Source: DATJMJ01 sp035508795 (GTDB lineage: Bacteria > Actinomycetota > Acidimicrobiia > Acidimicrobiales > Palsa-688). From it: 43,056 nt of DNA. Shown in pieces: positions 1 through 6,670 of this stretch. Under the pieces are notes generated by a model. That model saw only the letters and a list, made by a program, of their open reading frames with translations, did not search any database and was not told where the DNA came from. The translations under genes were made by a program, and so were the position numbers. How positions within the stretch are numbered: position 1 is the first letter of the stretch; the number at the start of each line of letters is the position of its first letter. The stretch is from assembly GCA_035508795.1 (NCBI GenBank), contig DATJMJ010000039.1:1-43056 (forward strand), given 5' to 3'.

Positions 1-2
1 GC

Positions 3-590
3 GGCCGTGCCGGTTGCCAGTGCCGCCGTTTAGCAGCTGAGTGGCGAGTGATGCCCAATGTTGGCTTATCCGGAGCTCTATTGGGAGCCGTCTCATGCGC
101 GCGTCAGACCGATTGTGTTGCCGTCGGGCAGTTGGGGAGGAACACCTTTATCGAACAATGGGACGGAGCTCGCTGGACAGTCGACAAGAGGGCCCTGGCC
201 GTGGTGACGGTGAGCGCAGTGGCCGGGACGAAGTACATCTCGACCGGCCTCAGCCTGAGTGGCAATGTCCTAGTCGGTGCGGCGGCGGGAGCGGTGATGT
301 GCTTGGCCGGTTGGTGGGCACTACACGCAGAGCACCGGATCCGGTTCCACCAAGGCGTCTACATCGGGCACGAGGGCGTCGTCCTGGTGCCGCCGCGGCC
401 GGGAAAGCCGCATGCTCCCGTCAGCACGACCCTGTCACTGGCGGTGTACGTTGGGTTCCTGGCGGCGCTAGTCCCTGGGGTCGTGTCCGGTTACCACGAC
501 TCGGCCCACTCGAGGGAGACTCAGCGGGACGGCGATCGCCAAGACGGCCGGATAGCCAGGGGTCGTGTACGTGGCCCAGTTCACAGCTAG
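3..590 (+). CDS. Left-truncated protein: secreted-type W/VSC repeat unit followed by membrane helices (partial)
   Basis: The frame is open from the left edge (position 3) to the stop at 588-590, so the true start may lie outside the window; a GTG (48) or ATG (51) would also be possible internal starts. Residues around positions 36-170 read as one unit of the actinobacterial surface repeat that has W..xPN, then VSC....DCVAVG, then I..WDG.RW. After this unit the character changes abruptly to hydrophobic segments (about positions 195-260 and 265-330, and again at 425-480), with a short charged loop between. This mix is odd for one protein and could be a natural fusion, a deletion junction, or a decayed gene. 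Function is unknown. The downstream frame at 565 may be its displaced continuation. Confidence 0.4.
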   Translation, partial: GRAGCQCRRLAAEWRVMPNVGLSGALLGAVSCARQTDCVAVGQLGRNTFIEQWDGARWTVDKRALAVVTVSAVAGTKYISTGLSLSGNVLVGAAAGAVMCLAGWWALHAEHRIRFHQGVYIGHEGVVLVPPRPGKPHAPVSTTLSLAVYVGFLAALVPGVVSGYHDSAHSRETQRDGDRQDGRIARGRVRGPVHS

Positions 591-957
591 GACCCTCCGT
601 TACCCCTACTACCTCGTCTCGACGTCGGAGTCCTTGGTCGAGCAGACCTCGGCCACAACCGGCGACCGCTCGACGATGTTGCACTATCCGAGCAGTTACG
701 AAAACCTCGGCAAGTCCTTCCTCGTAGGCAGGAACCGGGTGGGCGTAGGCCGGCTCGTAAGTGTCCTTGTTGACCCCAAAGACCGGGAGTACGCGGAGTT
801 CCCTGGCTTCCCGGTGGTGGGAGGCTCCGCATGGGTCGTGCCTCTTCTGTTTTGCCTTGCCGCCTGTGCGCCAATGGCCCTCGTCGCCAAGTCCCTTGCC
901 CGCCAGTTGAGGCACGGGCTGCGGCACCACAGCCGACCGTACCTGCCAGATGGTTGA
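565..957 (+). CDS. Small membrane-anchored protein, weak DUF3592-like look; possible frameshifted C-terminus of the preceding gene
   Basis: A 130-codon frame starting at GTG 565 overlaps the previous frame by 26 bases. The N-terminal half is predicted beta-rich. It contains the segment LVDPKDREYAE, which resembles the V.YDP.DP.xA signature of DUF3592-type proteins, followed by one hydrophobic segment (about residues 88-108) and a basic tail. DUF3592 proteins normally have membrane helices before the soluble part, and such helices exist in the upstream frame, so one intact ancestral gene broken by a frameshift near 555-565 is plausible. Translational coupling of two separate genes is the alternative. 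The family assignment is weak. Confidence 0.4.
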   Translation: MYVAQFTARTLRYPYYLVSTSESLVEQTSATTGDRSTMLHYPSSYENLGKSFLVGRNRVGVGRLVSVLVDPKDREYAEFPGFPVVGGSAWVVPLLFCLAACAPMALVAKSLARQLRHGLRHHSRPYLPDG

Positions 958-1214
958 GGGAGGGCCCGGGTCACTGCGGGCTCGCCGCCGCGGTCAGGTA
1001 GGCACCAGGGGGCTGCGCGCTGGTCGCTGGACGGGGCGACGACGGGGGAGGACCGGCCGCGGGCGGGGCGACGTACGACGTCTCCCCGAGCGACGACCCC
1101 ACTTCGGGTCTTGGTGGACCGCCGGCCGGCCGGGGTCGATTCGGCGTGCTCTCCCTGGTGTGGCGTAACATCACAGGCGGACCACACGAGGGGGAGCCCC
1201 CAAGAGGCATTTTT

Positions 1215-1526
1215 ATGAAACCGGTGCCGCGCAAAATGATCCTGCTGGTCTTCGTGGTCTGCTGTGCCCTTCTTGGCGGCCGCGGCATAGGTTACGACGG
1301 CCTCGCCGGCACCAACGCTCAGGACCACCACCCTCTGGCACGGTCCTACCAGGTATCGGCGAGCGTTGGCGTTGCGGTACCTGGCAAGTCCAAAGAGCAA
1401 CAAGGAAGCCTGGCGGTTGTAGGCCAGCAAAAGCTTTTCTGGGCAACCCATGGTAGAGGTGTGGCTCCCCTTTCGCTGACAAGTACGCGTGTCGCGTACG
1501 GTTCGTTCGAGATCCTCCGGGAATGA
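1215..1526 (+). CDS. Small putative secreted protein, unknown
   Basis: The ATG at 1215 is chosen over a longer in-frame start because AGAGG at 1203-1207 sits 7 bases upstream and the protein then begins with a basic stretch followed by a hydrophobic core (MILLVFVVCCALLGG), as in a signal peptide or signal anchor. The 103-residue product has no recognisable domain after that. A cysteine pair lies in the hydrophobic core, but the context does not make a convincing lipobox. It stands alone between the membrane protein fragment and the 171-residue orphan gene. It could also be a chance frame in GC-rich DNA. Confidence 0.35.
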   Translation: MKPVPRKMILLVFVVCCALLGGRGIGYDGLAGTNAQDHHPLARSYQVSASVGVAVPGKSKEQQGSLAVVGQQKLFWATHGRGVAPLSLTSTRVAYGSFEILRE

Positions 1527-1735
1527 GAGCCGGCCCGGGCTAACGGCGCCATGAGGCCCCTCTCAAACGGTCGGCCCTCCTAGCGAGCACCTTTAGCCTG
1601 TGGAAATCAAACGCTTTTTTGGCTGGTCCCTCACGGGACAGCTACCCGGGTCGCTGTCGCGCCCGAACGCGCTTCGGCGCCAACCGTACACCCGATCAGC
1701 CGGATGCTCTACATCCCGCGAAAAGAGGAACCCAC

Positions 1736-2251
1736 ATGAGTGACATACTCGATTTGTTTTCAACGAGCTTCGGGGCGAACGAACACGACCCGCTCGTTGC
1801 TGGAGACGACCTTTCGTTCTCTGGAGCGCGTGACGCTTACGACCATGCGTTGGGCGCCGGAGAGCTCCTGTTGGCGCTGGACGATGGCTGCTCTCGCAGC
1901 TCCACCGTCGTGAGCTCAAAACAGCAACTCCGGGGCATGCTCCTGGCGTGGCTCCGGAGGCTGGACGATGACGCAGATAGCCAAAACGTTCCCCATTACC
2001 CGCTCAGCACTCTCACCGATGCCCTTCGGGGGTACGGCGCCCACGTGGGTGATGCGGATGCCGGCCTTGACGTGATCAATGACGAGGGAAAGTTCTTGTT
2101 GGTGGAGCGCCACAAGGGCTTGTCTGTTGACGACCGTCCGTACTGGTTTTCGCGCCACGCGTCTTTGAGGGCGGCCCGTGAGTACAACGCAAACCAGGAT
2201 TGCGCCGAGGATTGGTCAGTGGAGTCGATTATCGAGCTGAGGCCTGAATGA
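1736..2251 (+). CDS. Hypothetical acidic soluble protein (171 aa)
   Basis: The start at ATG 1736 is supported by AGAGGA about 8 bases upstream; an upstream in-frame ATG at 1619 would add 39 residues of low-quality arginine/proline-rich sequence. The product is acidic, has no signal peptide or membrane segment, and mixes helical stretches with a central hydrophobic patch (RGMLLAWLRRLDDDAD). I recognise no domain. The neighbour downstream is the convergent PIG-L gene, whose stop is 11 bases away, so the two genes share almost no intergenic DNA. The coding probability looks real (clean GC3 bias, good ribosome binding site), but the role is unknown. Confidence 0.6.
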   Translation: MSDILDLFSTSFGANEHDPLVAGDDLSFSGARDAYDHALGAGELLLALDDGCSRSSTVVSSKQQLRGMLLAWLRRLDDDADSQNVPHYPLSTLTDALRGYGAHVGDADAGLDVINDEGKFLLVERHKGLSVDDRPYWFSRHASLRAAREYNANQDCAEDWSVESIIELRPE

Positions 2252-2262
2252 GGTGGACGGGC

Positions 2263-2967
2263 TCAGGCGACTGCGAACCGCCGTAACAGTACGGCGTATT
2301 CGCAACCGGCCACCATCCCGCCAAAGCCGGTGATCTTCCGGATGAACTCCTCGGGGTCGAAGTCGCCTCCCAGGCCTTCCAGGTAAGCCCTGTGCTCGCG
2401 CAGCGAAGCTACTCCGGCGTCCAAGGTCCCCAAAACGTCGACGAAGTGGGTGGCGGGAGCCGCCCCGAAGACGTAGACGTGCTCGACCCCCTTCCAAGGG
2501 TCGCCCTGCTCGGGGAAGAGCCAGCGGTTAGCGGCATCCCGGCAGGCATCGAGCACGGCTAGGCCAGTGGCACGGTGGTCGGCGTGGTTGACGGCACCCT
2601 CGTCACCCCAAGTGAGCTCGAAGTTCATTGTCAGGACTATGTCGGGCTTGAGCCGCCGCAAGGCTCCGGCCAGGTCCCTGCGGAGCGCAAGGCCGGCCTC
2701 TACTTCGCCGTCGCGATGTCCGAGGAACTCAACGTGCCTGACCCCGACAAGGGCGGCGCTCCTTCGTTCCTCTTCCTCCCTCAGGGGGCGGGCGTCGCTT
2801 GGCGCCATGCTGTCAATGCCGGCTTCTCCGCTCGTGACCAGTACGTAGCTGACATCCTTGCCTTGGGCGGTCCAAGCGGCGATGGCACTCGCGGCACCGT
2901 ACTCCAGGTCGTCGGGATGAGCGACCACGGCCACGGCTCGAGCCCAGGAATCGGGGAAAGGCTCCAT
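2263..2967 (-). CDS. PIG-L/LmbE family deacetylase
   Basis: A 234-residue soluble enzyme of the PIG-L (LmbE-like) zinc deacetylase family. The N-terminal AHPDD motif (residues 16-20) supplies the catalytic Asp and two zinc ligands, and a downstream NHADHRATG motif gives the third ligand and the active-site His. Family members remove acetyl groups from N-acetylglucosamine-containing substrates such as GlcNAc-Ins in mycothiol synthesis or mycothiol conjugates, and others act on antibiotics or lipids. Length is a little short compared with MshB or Mca (about 290), so mycothiol function is only a possibility. It lies alone between a convergent orphan and the VOC gene, and no mycothiol genes are in the window. 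Confidence 0.85.
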   Translation of the reverse strand: MEPFPDSWARAVAVVAHPDDLEYGAASAIAAWTAQGKDVSYVLVTSGEAGIDSMAPSDARPLREEEERRSAALVGVRHVEFLGHRDGEVEAGLALRRDLAGALRRLKPDIVLTMNFELTWGDEGAVNHADHRATGLAVLDACRDAANRWLFPEQGDPWKGVEHVYVFGAAPATHFVDVLGTLDAGVASLREHRAYLEGLGGDFDPEEFIRKITGFGGMVAGCEYAVLLRRFAVA

Positions 2968-3071
2968 TGCTTGGACCGTAGCAGTGCCCGGTACCGGGGA
3001 GCACCCGGTCCCACGAGCTTCACGCCGGCCCGGGAGCGGGGCTCATGGCCGGCGCCCTGCGAGGACGGAGG

Positions 3072-3455
3072 TCAGGGGCTTTCGACGATCACGAGCGTGT
3101 TCCCGTCGGGGTCGCGGAGGAAGAACATCGGCGGGGCGCCGGGAAAATTGAGCAGCTCGTCGACGTCGGCTCCGGCGGCCCGCAGAGCCGCGTGGACCGC
3201 TCCGGCGTCAGAGGCGGCCAGCCTGAGCCCGGTGTCGACCCCGGCTTTCACTCCAGGGTGCGCCGGCGGGATCGCGATGGTCGTCTCCACCCCGGGGGGT
3301 GCCACCTCGAGCCAGCGGTCGCCGGCCCCGAAGGTGGCGTCGCGACGCACTTCAAAACCGAGCGTGCCCGAGTAGAACTCCAGGGCGCGCTCCTGGTCTG
3401 TCACCGGGACGGCAACGGTGTGGACGCGGTTGATGCGGACGGGCGGCTGTGTCAT
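3072..3455 (-). CDS. VOC superfamily protein (glyoxalase/bleomycin-resistance-like)
   Basis: A 127-residue single VOC module. It opens with the typical first beta-alpha unit (VHTVAVPVTDQERALEFYSG.LGFEV) and ends with FFLRDPDGNTLVIVESP, where the last Glu is the usual C-terminal metal ligand; the His at residue 12 is the candidate N-terminal ligand. VOC proteins work as dimers and may be isomerases, dioxygenases or drug-binding proteins, so no substrate can be named. The ATG chosen is preceded by GGAGAGG; an upstream start at 3515 would add 20 unconserved residues. A 16-bp perfect palindrome lies 36-51 bases upstream and probably controls it. Confidence 0.85.
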   Translation of the reverse strand: MTQPPVRINRVHTVAVPVTDQERALEFYSGTLGFEVRRDATFGAGDRWLEVAPPGVETTIAIPPAHPGVKAGVDTGLRLAASDAGAVHAALRAAGADVDELLNFPGAPPMFFLRDPDGNTLVIVESP

Positions 3456-3490
3456 GGTCCTCTCCCTCCTTGAGGGTGCTCCATGTCTAA

Positions 3491-3506
3491 GACGGGCATG
3501 CCCGTC
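3491..3506. promoter_or_regulatory. 16-bp perfect palindrome, candidate operator of the VOC gene
   Basis: GACGGGCATGCCCGTC is identical to its own reverse complement over all 16 bases. It sits 36 to 51 bases upstream of the chosen VOC start, the usual place for a dimeric repressor or activator. No regulator gene is adjacent, so the binding protein is unknown. Confidence 0.45.
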
Positions 3507-3530
3507 GAGGCTCATCGGTGAAAGTGACCG

Positions 3531-3554
3531 TGTGCCCGTGTGCCCGTGTGCCCG
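3531..3554. repeat. Three tandem copies of an octamer (tgtgcccg)
   Basis: Three exact head-to-tail copies of TGTGCCCG, followed by a partial fourth, lie in the short gap upstream of the VOC gene and next to the palindrome. They may be slippage-prone or part of the control region. Confidence 0.6.
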
Positions 3555-3630
3555 TGACCGCTCGGGCGCTGCGGCAGACGTTTCGACCTGGGCCTGAGGA
3601 CTGCTTAATTGCTGCGGGGCTGGCAGTGCC

Positions 3631-3891
3631 TCAGCTGGCTACATGAGCCCAAAGCGCGTCACACTGACGGCACTTGAAAACTCCGGGGAGGCCCTCCCAC
3701 TCCGTGATGGCTTTGCGGCCGATGCCTGGGTGAAAACTGCGCCCGCACAAGCCGGCGCTGTCGCCGTCCTCGTCCTCGTTGACGATGTGCCACCCGGCCA
3801 GGAGCCCGCTCGGCCGGGGCAGCACCGCTCCATTGCTCAACACCCGTCTTGGTTCGACCATTACGGCCTGGACCACTACCCACTGGCTCAT
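3631..3891 (-). CDS. Small Cys/His protein, possible zinc ribbon, unknown
   Basis: An 86-residue protein starting at ATG 3891 with GGAGAAG a suitable distance upstream. It contains Cys49 and His54 (LCGRSFHPG) and a C-terminal CRQC pair (Cys74, Cys77), a spacing consistent with a small zinc-binding fold. The W-H-x-V ... CGR ... W ... CxxC arrangement resembles short actinobacterial proteins of unknown function. It has no membrane segment. It lies between the VOC gene and the M16 pair and shares no clear operon with either. Real gene is likely; function cannot be stated. Confidence 0.55.
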   Translation of the reverse strand: MSQWVVVQAVMVEPRRVLSNGAVLPRPSGLLAGWHIVNEDEDGDSAGLCGRSFHPGIGRKAITEWEGLPGVFKCRQCDALWAHVAS

Positions 3892-4023
3892 GGGGTCTTC
3901 TCCTGGTTGCCTGTAGGGGTGTATCGGCGGCGAGATGACCGGCCTGAACCCGCCCCGGTCGCGCCCCGGAGAAGAAACCCGAAGAGTGGCCCGCTCAGTG
4001 GCCCGCCCTGTCTCAGGCAGGGG

Positions 4024-5361
4024 TCAAAGTTCGCGCACCACTACGTCGTCGAGCGATGAGAGGCTGCCGGCAACGACCTCCGGATCCCCGATGACAACGG
4101 TCACGAGCCCCGATGGGGCGAAGTAACGCTTGGCGGCCTCTTGCACGTCGTCCTTTTTGAGGGCTATCACGGATTTGGGGTAGCTGCTCAAGTAGCCAGG
4201 GCCGGCCCCGTTTACGGCCAGGTCCAGCAGGGCGGTCGCCAACCCGGGTTGAGTGGCCGTCTCGAAGCTGAAGCGTCCGATGGCATGGTGCCTGGCAAGC
4301 TCCAGCTCTTCATCCGTTATGCCCGCAGTTACGAGCTTGCCCAGCTCGTAGCGGATCTCGACCAGGGCCGGCGCTACCACGGCCGTTGCCACGTCTGCCA
4401 CGATCGCGAGTGTCGAACCAGCCCGGGCGTGGCGCGCCACGCTCCGCGGGGAGTACGTGTAACCGTTGCGCTCGCGGAGGTTGAGGATGAGACGGGAGGA
4501 GAACATCCCCCCGAAGATCCCCAGGGCGAGGGACGCAGCCGGCCAGTCCCCGGAGGATTGAGAGGGCAGGCTCCCGCCGAGGCGGATGTTGCTCTGGACG
4601 CTCGACGGGCGCCCGACGAGCTCGACCGGCCCGGTGCGCGGCGCACGTACCGGGGGCAAGTCCCGGCTCCCGGCGGTCCTTCCTTCGATCCATCGGCCAA
4701 GCGCCTTGCCGGCCATCGCGGTGGCCCGTGCAGGTTGCACGTCGCCGACGAGGACCAGGTGTGCGGGCCCCTCGTCGAACAGCACCGGGTGGAGCAGGCG
4801 TAACTCGGAAGCGCTCACCTGCCTCACGGCGGCCGGCGAAGGGATCTCGGTGGCATAAGGGTGCCCGCCGAACAGCCGCCGCCGCAACGCTTGGCGAGCG
4901 ATCACGTCGGGAAGGCTGAGCGTTATCGAGATCTCGTCGGCGACGCGCCCCCGGTCGGCGCGGACTTCGGCCGCGGGGTAATTGGCCGCGGAAACAACGT
5001 CGGCGACCAGGTCGAGGAACGGGGCCAGGTTTTGAGCGAGCACGGAGCCCGTCAGGACAAAGCGGTCTTCGTCCACGTAACCCCCCAGGTGACCCCCGAG
5101 ACCGCCCACCGCCTGCGCAAGCGAGAGCCGGCTCTCGTGCTCGGTGCCGGCCATGACGGATTCGGAAAGGACGGCGAGGGAGGCCGGTTTCTTGATCTGG
5201 GGGACCGCCAGGGGGACCGCCAAGCGGAACTCCACCAGGGGCAGCGCTGCCTGCCGTACGCACAAGGCGTGCAGGCCACCCCCCAGGTCCTGCTCGACCA
5301 CATTGGGCCGCTTGGGGGCCGTGACTTTGGCGATCGCCGGGCGGCTCGGCGCTTGGGCCAT
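4024..5361 (-). CDS. M16 family peptidase-like subunit lacking the HxxEH zinc motif
   Basis: A 445-residue protein with the two-lobed architecture of M16 (insulinase/processing peptidase) subunits. The region where HxxEH should lie reads SVMAGTEHES and has no zinc motif. The C-terminal half keeps the substrate-binding NLRERNGYTY signature (Arg and Tyr) of the family. In bacterial M16B enzymes such a non-catalytic subunit pairs with a catalytic one to close the chamber. The ATG at 5361 directly abuts the TAA stop of the catalytic partner with zero bases between, so the two are translated together, probably in equal amounts. No signal peptide is visible, so the complex is probably cytoplasmic. 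Confidence 0.88.
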   Translation of the reverse strand: MAQAPSRPAIAKVTAPKRPNVVEQDLGGGLHALCVRQAALPLVEFRLAVPLAVPQIKKPASLAVLSESVMAGTEHESRLSLAQAVGGLGGHLGGYVDEDRFVLTGSVLAQNLAPFLDLVADVVSAANYPAAEVRADRGRVADEISITLSLPDVIARQALRRRLFGGHPYATEIPSPAAVRQVSASELRLLHPVLFDEGPAHLVLVGDVQPARATAMAGKALGRWIEGRTAGSRDLPPVRAPRTGPVELVGRPSSVQSNIRLGGSLPSQSSGDWPAASLALGIFGGMFSSRLILNLRERNGYTYSPRSVARHARAGSTLAIVADVATAVVAPALVEIRYELGKLVTAGITDEELELARHHAIGRFSFETATQPGLATALLDLAVNGAGPGYLSSYPKSVIALKKDDVQEAAKRYFAPSGLVTVVIGDPEVVAGSLSSLDDVVVREL

Positions 5362-6660
5362 TTAGCTGCCTCCAGGCTGGATTTCGAGGACGGCGCGGTG
5401 CTGGCCACGAAGGTCGGCCGCCGCCGCTGCGACGTCGGGACCGGTTACCTCTTGCATGCGGTCCGCAAGCTCGAAAAGGAGCTCCCCGCTGCGGTGGACG
5501 ACCTCGATCGAGCCGATGACCCGGGCGCGCTCCAGGACGGATCCGAGGCTTCGCCACAGGTCTGCGGTCGAAGTCGCAATGACCCGGCGCAATTCCTCTG
5601 AAGTCGGGCCGAGCTGGGCTAACCGGTCGACTTCCTCGTCGATCACGCGGAGCACCGCTTCGGTCGGTGCCACCCCCGGGTGGTGGAAGATCACCTGGAA
5701 AAGGGTCGGGTCCCGCACGTAGAAGGTGTCGCTGCCGAAAGTCCCTATCAGGCAACCGATATCGGTCACGAGCTGGTCCCGGTGGACGAGCCGGCTACGT
5801 AGACGGCTCCCGTCGCCGTCGGTCAAAAGGCTGGCGAGCACGCAGGACGCCAGGTACCGGTCCAAGTCGGCCACGGGGTCGGGGCTCCGGTAGCCCACTG
5901 CCACGGCCGGCTGGGGGGCCATGAGATCCTTCACTGTCCTGTGACGGTCAGCCTTGAGCGGCGGTTCTCCTGAGGGCACGCGCTTGGGGGTGCGCCGTTG
6001 CTTTATGGCCCCGAAATAACGTTGCGCCAGGGCGGTCACCTGGTCGGGGTCGACGGCGCCGACCACTGTAAGGACGGCGTTGGAAGGGCTGTAGTACTTG
6101 TGGTAGAAGTCGTTGCAATCCTGGACTGTGGCGTGCTCGAGGTGGCTGAAATCGCCGTATCCGTTGTGGGAGTTGGCGTACGAGTCGAACGCCAAGGCAG
6201 GCAGCAGGATCCAGGGGAAGCCGCCGTACGGCCGGTTTAGGACATTGAGGCGGATCTCTTCTTTCACCACGTCGACCTGGTTCCGGAGGTTTTCCTCGGT
6301 GATCGCGAGCGATCCCATCCGGTCGGCTTCCAAAAAGAGGGCGAGCTCGAGGCCAGAAGGAGGCAAGGCCTCGTAGTAGCTCGTGACCTCGGAAAAAGTA
6401 GTCCCGTTCATCAGGCCGCCCGCCGACTCGACGAGCTTGATATGCTCCACCTTCCCGACGTTTGCAGAGCCCTGGAACATCATGTGCTCGAAAAGGTGGG
6501 CGAAGCCGGTCCTGCCTTCGGGCTCGGTCCGGAAACCTACGTCGTAAACCACGGCAACTGCCACAAGGGTGGCGGTGGGGTCGGGCACGCTGAGGACGGT
6601 GAGCCCGTTGGGCAACGTACTGCGCTCGACGCGCTGCCCCGTCCGACGCGCCGGTGCCAT
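5362..6660 (-). CDS. M16 family zinc metallopeptidase, catalytic subunit
   Basis: A 432-residue M16 peptidase. The inverted zinc motif HLFEH is at residues 55-59 (His55, His59 as ligands, Glu58 as general base), and the distal Glu ligand is in VVKEEIRLN at 134-135, about 76 residues on, as usual for M16. Family members cleave peptides inside a closed chamber; in bacteria they range from peptide scavenging to processing roles. The start MAPARRTGQRVERSTLPNGL matches the usual M16 opening (LPNGL.V). It forms an operon with the non-catalytic subunit immediately downstream, and the KimA-like gene ends only 10 bases upstream. Confidence 0.92.
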   Translation of the reverse strand: MAPARRTGQRVERSTLPNGLTVLSVPDPTATLVAVAVVYDVGFRTEPEGRTGFAHLFEHMMFQGSANVGKVEHIKLVESAGGLMNGTTFSEVTSYYEALPPSGLELALFLEADRMGSLAITEENLRNQVDVVKEEIRLNVLNRPYGGFPWILLPALAFDSYANSHNGYGDFSHLEHATVQDCNDFYHKYYSPSNAVLTVVGAVDPDQVTALAQRYFGAIKQRRTPKRVPSGEPPLKADRHRTVKDLMAPQPAVAVGYRSPDPVADLDRYLASCVLASLLTDGDGSRLRSRLVHRDQLVTDIGCLIGTFGSDTFYVRDPTLFQVIFHHPGVAPTEAVLRVIDEEVDRLAQLGPTSEELRRVIATSTADLWRSLGSVLERARVIGSIEVVHRSGELLFELADRMQEVTGPDVAAAAADLRGQHRAVLEIQPGGS

Positions 6661-6670
6661 GGGACCGAGG

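Noticed and set aside
4310..5755. Long minus-strand frame overlapping both M16 genes
   Set aside because: It is out of frame with both M16 genes and is rich in Arg, Gly and Pro, as expected from shifted reading of GC-rich DNA.
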